From Desulfobaculum sp044987625 (GTDB taxonomy: Bacteria > Desulfobacterota > Desulfovibrionia > Desulfovibrionales > Desulfovibrionaceae): 64,000 bases of DNA. The translations under genes and the position numbers were made by a program. The notes beneath the pieces were generated by a model that worked only from the letters and a program-made list of their open reading frames with translations, was not told the DNA's origin and did not search any database. Each line of letters starts with the position of its first letter. The stretch's first letter is position 1. The DNA is taken from assembly GCF_044987625.1 (NCBI RefSeq), contig NZ_JBJDSB010000001.1:868001-932000 (forward strand), written 5' to 3'. Shown here one piece after another: positions 41,606 through 48,971 of the stretch.

Positions 41606-42232
41606 TTACGCCTGTTCAGCCTCCAGTTCCTTCTTGACCTCTTCGGCCAACTCATACCCGGTCTCTTCGGCCTTGGCGGCGTACTCGCGGGCTTTTTCGA
41701 TATTGCCGAGCTCCAGCTCCAGCAGGCACAGGTTATTCCATGCCGGGCCGAAGGCCGGGGCCAGCTCAAGGGCTTTATTCAGCGCCTTGCGGGCTTCGTC
41801 GTACTGCTTGTCGGTGAGGTAGGCGCTGCCCAGCGTCGCGAGGGCCTGCACATAGTCAGGGTCGCGGTTGATGGCCTTGGTCAGATTCTGAATAGCGGCG
41901 TCCACGTCGCCCTGCTGCAGGTAGCAGAAGCCCATGTTGGCAAAGGGCACGGCAAACTGCGGACGGCAGCCCTTGGCAATCTTGTTCATGTTCAGGCAGC
42001 CGTCGATGTCGCCGCGCTGCAGGTAGATGCCACCAAGCTGGACGTAGGCTTCGGCCATGCGGGGGGAGTTGTCCACTGCTTCGCGGAAGGACTTTTCGGC
42101 TTCCTGCCACATGCGCTTATGCAGGTAGGCCACACCCAGATTGTAATGGTGGCTGGCACACTGCGGGTTCGTCGCGATCTGCTGGGAAAGCTCGGCAATA
42201 TACTCGTCAACGTTTCTGGCTTGAGTGCTCAT
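41606..42232 (-). CDS. Tetratricopeptide-repeat protein
   Basis: 208 residues containing about five TPR units (HHYNLGVAYLHKRMWQEAEK, AEAYVQLGGIYLQRGDIDG, AVPFANMGFCYLQQGDVDAA, VQALATLGSAYLTDKQYDEA, GPAWNNLCLLELELGNIEKA). No signal peptide, so cytoplasmic. The ATG at 42232 has AAGGA 7 nt upstream; a longer frame begins at 42259. Part of the five-gene unit. Confidence 0.9.
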   Translation of the reverse strand: MSTQARNVDEYIAELSQQIATNPQCASHHYNLGVAYLHKRMWQEAEKSFREAVDNSPRMAEAYVQLGGIYLQRGDIDGCLNMNKIAKGCRPQFAVPFANMGFCYLQQGDVDAAIQNLTKAINRDPDYVQALATLGSAYLTDKQYDEARKALNKALELAPAFGPAWNNLCLLELELGNIEKAREYAAKAEETGYELAEEVKKELEAEQA

Positions 42233-42268
42233 GTTGCGTCCTTGGTCTTCCAGGCCCAAAGGCCCGGA

Positions 42269-42637
42269 TTATTCATGTTCCCAATTCATCTCACCCTTGC
42301 CCTCGCGGCGCAAGAGGTCGGAATACCACACACAAAAGTCATACATAGCGCGATAGCGCTCGTCCTTATTGACGATGCCCATGGCCACTTCCAGCGCACC
42401 ACGGCTGTAGCCCGCACCAACTTTCTGATACTGGCCCTGCTCGCGCAGGAACTGCTTGACGAGAACTTCGATGGTGCGATTGGTGTCGTCCCGGCGCATG
42501 TCCATGGGGTCGAAGGGCTTCTGGAACGGGTTCCATTTGTCGTAGCCCATACGGTCGATGAACTTGCGCCGCCGTGGCGACATCTTCTCATACATGAAGC
42601 GCTTCTGCTCTTCCTGATCGGGGGTCAGCTTGTCCAT
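42269..42637 (-). CDS. Protein of unknown function (dsr-region)
   Basis: 122 residues, soluble, basic and charged (KMSPRRRKFIDRMGYDKWNPF, DPMDMRRDDTNRTIEVLVKQF). No motif that I recognise. The start codon follows immediately after the stop of the cysteine-cluster gene (TAAATG), so translation is coupled and the products may act together. Confidence 0.78.
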   Translation of the reverse strand: MDKLTPDQEEQKRFMYEKMSPRRRKFIDRMGYDKWNPFQKPFDPMDMRRDDTNRTIEVLVKQFLREQGQYQKVGAGYSRGALEVAMGIVNKDERYRAMYDFCVWYSDLLRREGKGEMNWEHE

Positions 42638-43504
42638 TTACTTCTTCTCCCCGCCAATCTCCCAAACGGTGCCACCGCCGCAGGTATCGCAGGCGCTGGA
42701 GCCGGGGGCTTCGCCGCAGCTATCGCAGGAGGGTGCCCCCTCAAAAGCTGCTGAAGCGGCAGAGCCGGGGGCGGCGGGCTGTTCGGCAGGCTGTTCAGTC
42801 GGCTGCTCGGGAGATGCGGGGGCCGCACACGGGGCGCACTCGGCCTTGGCCTTTTCATCCTGCGCGCCAAGGAACTCGGCATCGTAGGTGTTCATGAGGG
42901 CCATGGACAGCGGCACCAGCATGTCGGAGAGCTGGGCATAGGACGTGTTGATGGACTCGGCCAGTTCTCTGGAAAGCTCCATCAGGCGGTCCTGAATTTT
43001 TTCCACCTTCACGGTGGGGTACTGCTTGCCGCCCTCGAACCCGGTCTTGGCGCAGGTATGCGCGCGGCCGCCAATGGCGGTGGGGATGCCGTACAGGCGG
43101 CAGGTGATGGGACGGAAGTCGTACAGGTCGCACTTGTCCTCATCATTGAGCAGCGCGCAGCGCACGCGGGACTTGGAGACCATCTCCATGATTTCGGAGG
43201 CCAGCGCGCCATCGCGGGAGGCCTTGAACGCCTCGCGCTTCACGCGGTAGGTCTGGCGGTCGGCCTCGTCGGCGCGGTCGAGGATGTCGCTGCGCTGTTG
43301 GCCTTCGAAACGCTCGTTGAACTTCGTGTTGAGGTACACGGCCTCCACAAGGCTCAGATCAAAGAGCGCGTGGCAACAGTCACTACACCCGACGCTGCAG
43401 GTTACGCAGTCGCCATGTTCGGCCTTCACTTTCTCAAAGACCGCATCCACTTCGGCGACAATCGCCTCGTACTTCTCAAAAATTTCGCTGAAATCCAGAT
43501 TCAT
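42638..43504 (-). CDS. YkgJ-type cysteine-cluster protein with Cys-rich C-terminal tail
   Basis: 288 residues. The N-terminal half has the family pattern CVTCSVGCSDCCHALFDLS and FRPITCRLYGIP. A low-complexity Pro/Ala/Glu linker (about 225-260) leads to a tail with CDSCGEAPGSSACDTCG, a zinc-ribbon or rubredoxin-like CxxC-x8-CxxC. The extra tail is absent from the paralogue at 31169-31843. First gene of the five-gene unit. Confidence 0.85.
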   Translation of the reverse strand: MNLDFSEIFEKYEAIVAEVDAVFEKVKAEHGDCVTCSVGCSDCCHALFDLSLVEAVYLNTKFNERFEGQQRSDILDRADEADRQTYRVKREAFKASRDGALASEIMEMVSKSRVRCALLNDEDKCDLYDFRPITCRLYGIPTAIGGRAHTCAKTGFEGGKQYPTVKVEKIQDRLMELSRELAESINTSYAQLSDMLVPLSMALMNTYDAEFLGAQDEKAKAECAPCAAPASPEQPTEQPAEQPAAPGSAASAAFEGAPSCDSCGEAPGSSACDTCGGGTVWEIGGEKK

Positions 43505-43656
43505 GGTCTACTCCACCCTGATCCCGGACCCAGGCAGGTCCGGACGCTTTCGTTTGGTTCAATACCCCGAAAGCTAATGTCTTCACACGAATTGTCGAGA
43601 GGGGGCGCGAAAAAAAGCGCGTGTCCAGCGGGGGGCCGGAGTCCGTTACCCCTTTG

Positions 43657-43697
43657 GTATAACAAAGGGAGCGGCACTATCCGGCACCGCTCCCTTT
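43657..43697 (-). terminator. Terminator of the ferredoxin gene
   Basis: AAAGGGAGCGG and CCGCTCCCTTT form an 11-bp stem, followed on the minus strand by TTGTTAT. It separates the ferredoxin from the five-gene unit. Confidence 0.8.
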
Positions 43698-43732
43698 CAA
43701 AAACGTCTGTCTCGAATCGAGAAAAGAGTGGA

Positions 43733-43921
43733 CTACTCTTCCTCGACCGTGATGGCGTCCTGCTCACAGACTTCGATACAGGATTCGCAACCGAGGCATT
43801 CTTCCTCGTTCACGGGCACGGCCTTGCCGTCCTGCATTTCGTATACCTCAACAGGGCACACGTCGACGCATTCGCCATCACCAACACACTTGTCATTGTC
43901 CACGATAACTTTGTAACCCAT
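43733..43921 (-). CDS. Ferredoxin with an Asp-containing cluster site (Fd III type)
   Basis: 62 residues, low-potential electron carrier. The second site is a standard [4Fe-4S] motif (C42, C45, C48, C52). The first is C12-x2-D15-x2-C18-x3-C22-P, where Asp replaces the second cysteine. This is the arrangement of Desulfovibrio africanus ferredoxin III, whose site interconverts between [3Fe-4S] and [4Fe-4S] and takes up other metals. Other blocks (DGECVDVCPVEVYE, EECLGCESC) match that protein. Single-gene unit upstream of the dsr region; a plausible electron donor or chaperone for sulfite reduction. Confidence 0.93.
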   Translation of the reverse strand: MGYKVIVDNDKCVGDGECVDVCPVEVYEMQDGKAVPVNEEECLGCESCIEVCEQDAITVEEE

Positions 43922-44139
43922 CGTATACCTCCGATTTGATTTTCTTTCCCGTTGCCGGAAAAAGATGCTTCCTCCCAGCGCGTCCCGGGGGACGCTGCAA
44001 TGCCCTGACCGAGTGCGGTCACGGCATCCAGGGACAACCGAATATCTCCTGCCTACCCGGGTGTCAAGACCAAGAAGCGTTCCAGCCTTGCTCCTGGGCG
44101 CATTTTCCGCGTCAAATGCACACGCAGTGCCCTGTATTC

Positions 44140-45501
44140 CTAAATCCTGAGGCGGACGTAGTAGCCCCGCTCACCCCGGCGGACAAGCAGCAGCAATGCG
44201 TTCTGCATACGGTACCGCATAAAGGCGTGTACAAAGTCCGACATGCGGCCAAGGCGCATTCCGCCCACCTTCACCAGCCCGTCGCCGGCGCGCAGGCCCA
44301 GCTTCTCCGCCGGACTGCCGCCGCGCACACGCACCACGGCAAGCGCCCCGCCGCTTTCGCGCACCTCCACGCCCCAGCGCGCCCACGCCATGGCCCGCGC
44401 ACGCTCGGCAGGGAAGGCGCGGACACTCAGCGTCACCTCGCCCGTGCGGCCCTGACGCAGTATGGTCAAGGTCACATCCTCGCCGCGCGTGTAGTTGCGC
44501 AGGTATTCGAGATAACGTTCTTTGTCCTGCACGGGGTTGCCGTCAAAGCTCAGGACAAGGTCGCCCGGACGCAGACCCGCCTCCTTGGCGGGGGTATCGT
44601 CAAAGATTTCCGTCACCAGCAGGCCCTTTACGGCGTCCAGACCAAAGTAGCTGGCCGTGGGCTGGTCCACGCTCTGGCCGCTCAGGCCCAGCCATACAGG
44701 CTGCACCGTACCAACGCTGACCAGCTCGTCCACAACGCGGCGGGCCTTGTCGATGGGAATGGCAAAGCCAATACCCTCGGCATTGGCCTGAATGGCGGTG
44801 TTCACGCCGATAAGCTCGCCGTAGATATTGAGGAGCGGGCCGCCGGAGTTGCCGGGATTGATGGCCGCGTCGGTTTGGATAAAGTCCGTGTACGCGCCGT
44901 GCTCCGTGCGCACGGTGCGGTTCAGGGCGGAAATGACGCCCGTGGTCACAGTGTGCGAAAACCCAAAAGGGTTGCCAATGGCAATAACGGTCTCGCCCAT
45001 GAGCAGGTTATCCGAATCGCCAAGGTGCACCTGCGGCAAATCGCCCGAGGCATCAAGACGCAGCACCGCAAGGTCAAAGTCCGGGTCGGAGCCGACCAGC
45101 TCGGCATCGAAGACGCGGCCGTCCAGCAGCCGGGCCTTGATTTCCGTGGCTCCCATAATGACATGGGCATTGGTGAGCACCAGCCCGGCGTGGCCATCGA
45201 TGATAACGCCCGACCCAAGACTCTGCCGGGTGAACCGCTGCTTCCCGCGGGAGCCGAAAAACTCCCGCAGCATGGGATTCATGAGCTGGTCGTTGAACAG
45301 CCCGCCAAAGGGGTTCACGTCGCGCTCCACCACCTTGGCGGTGGTGATGTTCACAACGGCGGGAGACACGGCCTGCACTGCGCGGACCACAGGCGTCATG
45401 CGCAGGGTGTCGTCCTTCGCGCCGGCGGCGGCAGGGGCCGCAGCCAGCGCCACCAGACACAGCACACAGGCCGCAAATCGCGTCATTGCCGCACGGCCCA
45501 T
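44140..45501 (-). CDS. HtrA/DegP-like periplasmic serine protease
   Basis: 453 residues with a signal peptide (cleavage near AAAGA). Trypsin-like domain with catalytic triad H113 (TNAHV), D143 (DLAVLR) and S219 (GNSGGPL), then two PDZ domains (about 250-340 and 370-450); the second is short. Degrades or refolds damaged envelope proteins. GGAGGA is 8 nt before the ATG and the gene follows htpX by 2 nt, so the two envelope-stress proteases form an operon. Confidence 0.94.
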   Translation of the reverse strand: MGRAAMTRFAACVLCLVALAAAPAAAGAKDDTLRMTPVVRAVQAVSPAVVNITTAKVVERDVNPFGGLFNDQLMNPMLREFFGSRGKQRFTRQSLGSGVIIDGHAGLVLTNAHVIMGATEIKARLLDGRVFDAELVGSDPDFDLAVLRLDASGDLPQVHLGDSDNLLMGETVIAIGNPFGFSHTVTTGVISALNRTVRTEHGAYTDFIQTDAAINPGNSGGPLLNIYGELIGVNTAIQANAEGIGFAIPIDKARRVVDELVSVGTVQPVWLGLSGQSVDQPTASYFGLDAVKGLLVTEIFDDTPAKEAGLRPGDLVLSFDGNPVQDKERYLEYLRNYTRGEDVTLTILRQGRTGEVTLSVRAFPAERARAMAWARWGVEVRESGGALAVVRVRGGSPAEKLGLRAGDGLVKVGGMRLGRMSDFVHAFMRYRMQNALLLLVRRGERGYYVRLRI

Positions 45502-45503
45502 GC

Positions 45504-46367
45504 CTAGCGTCCTCCCGCCATGGCCCGCAGGCGGCTGACACGTTCCTCAACGGGCGGATGGGTGCTGAACCACTGCATCACCTGCTGCCCCGTGAAGGGA
45601 TTGACGATGAACATATGCGCCGTGGCGGGATTGCCATCCTGCATGGGCGCGCGCTGGCTCCATGCCGTCAGCTTCTCCAGCGCGGACGCCAGATGCTGCG
45701 GCGTGCCGGAAAGCTGCGCCCCGGTCTGGTCGGCGAGGTACTCGCGCGAGCGGGAAATGGCCATCTGGATGAGCATGGCGGCGATGGGCGCGATAATGGC
45801 CAGCCCAATGGCCGCAATGGGGTTGCCGCCGTCTTCCTCGTCACTGCCGCCAAAGCCAAAGAGCGCCGCCCACTTGATCATGCTGGCAACATACATAATA
45901 ACGCCGGCAAGGGTGGCGGCCACACTCTGGATAAGAATGTCGCGGTTTTTAATGTGGCCCATCTCATGGGCCAAAACGCCTTTGAGTTCCTCGGGCGACA
46001 GCAGACGCATAATGCCCTCGGTCACCGCGACCACCGCATGTTCCGGGCCACGGCCCGTGGCAAAGGCGTTGGGGGCCTCCTGCGGAATGATGGCGATGCG
46101 GGGCTTAGGCAGCCCGGCGTTACGGGCAAGGTCCTCCACCATGGTATGCAGGCCCGGCGCGTCTGCGGGCGACAATTCCCGCGCGCCGTACATGGACAGG
46201 ACGATGCGGTCCGAGTACCAGTAACTGCCAACGTTCATGAGAAGTGCCAGAACAAAGGCGACATACAGGCCTCCACGGCCACCCATCGCGCCGCCCAGCA
46301 GCAGGATGAGGCCCGTGAGCAGGCCCAGCAAAAGGGCCGTCTTGAGCTGACTGGTCATCTGATTCAT
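45504..46367 (-). CDS. htpX: HtpX membrane zinc metalloprotease
   Basis: 287 residues. TM segments at about 8-28 and 32-50 and two more after the active site. M48 zinc motif H134-E-M-G-H138 with the third ligand in SREYLADQTG. HtpX cleaves misfolded inner-membrane proteins together with FtsH. Upstream lies a TTGACA-type promoter; downstream an HtrA-type protease gene follows by 2 nt. Confidence 0.95.
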   Translation of the reverse strand: MNQMTSQLKTALLLGLLTGLILLLGGAMGGRGGLYVAFVLALLMNVGSYWYSDRIVLSMYGARELSPADAPGLHTMVEDLARNAGLPKPRIAIIPQEAPNAFATGRGPEHAVVAVTEGIMRLLSPEELKGVLAHEMGHIKNRDILIQSVAATLAGVIMYVASMIKWAALFGFGGSDEEDGGNPIAAIGLAIIAPIAAMLIQMAISRSREYLADQTGAQLSGTPQHLASALEKLTAWSQRAPMQDGNPATAHMFIVNPFTGQQVMQWFSTHPPVEERVSRLRAMAGGR

Positions 46368-46492
46368 ACTCCTTGGGATAATCCGGAATGGACCGGGTGT
46401 GTCTGACGCCCTCGCGCTCCCGTGGACGGCCCTGCCGTCCCGCGCTACTGCGCTGCGGAGCGCGCCGGGTTCCCCCGGCCAGCGTATCAGTC

Positions 46493-46520
46493 ACACTATA
46501 CATTCACTCCGGGCTGTCAA
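46493..46520 (-). promoter_or_regulatory. Candidate promoter of htpX-htrA
   Basis: On the minus strand a perfect TTGACA, a 16-bp spacer and TAGTGT (with TATAGT overlapping at shorter spacing), about 125 nt upstream of htpX. Confidence 0.45.
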
Positions 46521-46632
46521 TGCCGCCCAGCCGACGGTTTTTTGCATTACCGAACGGACGCATGTATGCAGTGCCCCGCGCCGTTCCACATTGCCACGTC
46601 ACACGGCAACAGCCCTTTTTCAGGAGATACGC

Positions 46633-47712
46633 ATGCCTTCACGTCTTGACGCCCTCATACGCGGCGTCCGCCCCGTGGACTGGGCGCTTGAGCCACACGC
46701 CCGCCGTCATTTGGACTCCCTGACCAAACCGCCGGGGAGCCTTGGCCGGTTGGAGGACCTTGCCGCGCAGATGTACTGCATTCAGGGCGGCGCGCCGCAG
46801 ATGGACCCGGCGCGTATCTACACCATCGGCGGCGACCACGGCGTGCATGCCGAGGGCGTCAGCCCATCGGTGCAGGCGGTGACGCGGCAGATGATGGCCA
46901 ATTTCCTGTCCGGTGGCGGCGGCATCAATGCCCTGACGGACGTGTACGGCATCGACTTCAAGGCCGTGGACGCGGGCTGCCTTGGCGGTCCCTTCCCCGA
47001 GCACCCACGCCTCATCCAACGCAAAATTGCCGAAGGCACGGACAACCTCGCCGCAGGTCCGGCCATGAGCCGGGAGAACTGCATCCGCGCCATTCTGCTG
47101 GGCGCGGACCTTGCCGCCGAAGCGCGCGCCGAGGGCTACCGCACCCTTGGCACCGGAGAGATGGGCGTTGCCAACACCACCCCCTCCACCGCGCTGTACT
47201 GCGCCTTTTTCGGCATGGACCCGGAGGAGCTGACCGGACCGGGCGCGGGGCTTTGCCAAGACGCCGCAGCCCGCAAGGCTGCCGTCATCCGTACGGCGCT
47301 GACCCTGCACGCGCCCACCATTGCCGCAGGGCAGCCGCTGGATATTCTGGCGGCCCTTGGCGGCTACGAAATCGCCGCCCTTGCCGGGCTTATCATCGGC
47401 GGCGCAGCGCAACGTCTGGTACTGGTGGTGGACGGCTTTATCTCCTCGGCGGCGTATGTGGCGGCGTGGAAAATGTGCCCCGCCGTTGCGGGCTACTGCG
47501 TGTTCAGCCACGCCTCAGCCGAACCGGGGCACAGCAAGGCAATGCAGGCCATGCAGGCCAGCCCGCTGCTGGACCTTGGCATGCGCCTTGGCGAGGGCAC
47601 GGGCGCGGCAGTGGCTATGAGCCTGCTGCGCGGCGCGGCCCACGCCTACAACGCCATGGCAACCTTTGACGATGCCGGCGTCACCGAGGTGGAAGACCCC
47701 TTCGCCTCCTAG
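46633..47712 (+). CDS. cobT: Nicotinate-nucleotide:dimethylbenzimidazole phosphoribosyltransferase
   Basis: 359 residues, the usual CobT length. Activates the lower-ligand base for cobalamin (nucleotide loop assembly). Motifs KPPGSLGRLEDLA, GDHGVHAEGVS, GEMGVANTT and GEGTGAAVA are present. The ATG at 46633 with CAGGAG 8 nt upstream is chosen; an open frame extends upstream without a ribosome site. Not clustered with other cobalamin genes. Confidence 0.96.
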   Translation: MPSRLDALIRGVRPVDWALEPHARRHLDSLTKPPGSLGRLEDLAAQMYCIQGGAPQMDPARIYTIGGDHGVHAEGVSPSVQAVTRQMMANFLSGGGGINALTDVYGIDFKAVDAGCLGGPFPEHPRLIQRKIAEGTDNLAAGPAMSRENCIRAILLGADLAAEARAEGYRTLGTGEMGVANTTPSTALYCAFFGMDPEELTGPGAGLCQDAAARKAAVIRTALTLHAPTIAAGQPLDILAALGGYEIAALAGLIIGGAAQRLVLVVDGFISSAAYVAAWKMCPAVAGYCVFSHASAEPGHSKAMQAMQASPLLDLGMRLGEGTGAAVAMSLLRGAAHAYNAMATFDDAGVTEVEDPFAS

Positions 47713-47982
47713 AACCACGCCGAAACCACACCATACACAGCCAGCCCGAACCGAAGCGGCGCCCTGCACTCCAACACGGCCCGCCGGACAGGCGCGGGGC
47801 GGTTTTTGGCAGGCGCGCCGCAGAGGGACCACCCTTTTGCGGCAGGCGCGCCCCGGCCACGAACGCCACGCGCCCTCTGCGCAGGAGCGGCACCCCGGCG
47901 CGCCCAAGGCATAGCCCTTTACGCCCAAGGCGTGCTATATCCTTTGCATAACTCCTGAAAACCATTTGCATGGGAGGCATGC

Positions 47983-48813
47983 ATGGCTCTGCCTTGGTGG
48001 GCCAAAATGGGCGCAAAGCTCCTGCTGACCCGGCTGAACATCCCCTACGGATTCTGGCGGCGCATGGGCCTTTTTCGCCACGGCGCCATGGACGACCCCG
48101 TCCACGCCCAGCAGGTGTTTGCCACCCATTTCGCGGCGTACGAGTCCCCGGCCCCGGATTTCACCTGCCTTGAGCTTGGCTGCGGCGACGCCCTGTCCAC
48201 CGCACTGCTGGCCCGGCGCGCCGGAGCGGGGCGGACCATCCTTGTGGATGCCGGAGACTTTGCCGCAACGGACGCGGACACCTACGCCGCCCTCGCCGCC
48301 GCCCTTGGCGATGCGAAAGCCCACACGCCCCCTGCCAGCCGGGACGACTACCTGCGCGCCAACGCCGCCGTCTACCTGACCGAGGGCCTCGCCTCCCTGC
48401 GCGAACTCCCGGACAAGTGCGCAGACTTTGTCTTTTCCAACGCCGTGCTGGAGCACATCCGCCGTGATGAGTTTACGGACACCATGCGCGAACTGCGGCG
48501 CATCCAGCGCCCCGGCGGCGTGGGCTCGCATCAGGTGGACTTCCGCGACCACCTTGGCGGGGGCCGCAACAACCTGCGCTTTGGCGACGCCTTCTGGGAG
48601 CGTCCCGGAGTCGCCACGGCCGGATTTTACACCAACCGCATCGCGCCCTCGGAAATGCTAAAGCTCTTTGACGCCTGCGGCTTTGCCGTCACGGTCCGCA
48701 GCACCAGCCACCACGACGGCCCGCCCCTGCCCCGGCGCGCCCTGCACCCGCAGTTCGAGCATGTGTCAGACGACGACCTGCGCATTGCCGGGTACCACGT
48801 GGTTTTACGCTAA
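47983..48813 (+). CDS. Class I SAM-dependent methyltransferase
   Basis: 276 residues with the SAM-binding motif I LELGCGDALST, an acidic motif II (LVDAGDF) and VFSNAVLEHI. It resembles methyltransferases acting on sugars or small metabolites linked to cell-surface synthesis. GGGAGG lies upstream of the ATG. No functional neighbours. A 7-bp hairpin (AAGCCGC/GCGGCTT, 48825-48848) follows the stop. Confidence 0.85.
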   Translation: MALPWWAKMGAKLLLTRLNIPYGFWRRMGLFRHGAMDDPVHAQQVFATHFAAYESPAPDFTCLELGCGDALSTALLARRAGAGRTILVDAGDFAATDADTYAALAAALGDAKAHTPPASRDDYLRANAAVYLTEGLASLRELPDKCADFVFSNAVLEHIRRDEFTDTMRELRRIQRPGGVGSHQVDFRDHLGGGRNNLRFGDAFWERPGVATAGFYTNRIAPSEMLKLFDACGFAVTVRSTSHHDGPPLPRRALHPQFEHVSDDDLRIAGYHVVLR

Positions 48814-48971
48814 CGGCAAAACACAAGCCGCCCCATCCGGAGCGGCTTCATCATGCCCGCAGCACCTTAGAACGCCCGCATCACGCCTCTACTCGGCCCG
48901 GCGGCCCATCCACAAAATCATTTCCACCACCGCAGAACGCGCCCTGCGCGCCCGGCACACGCCTCGCGGCT

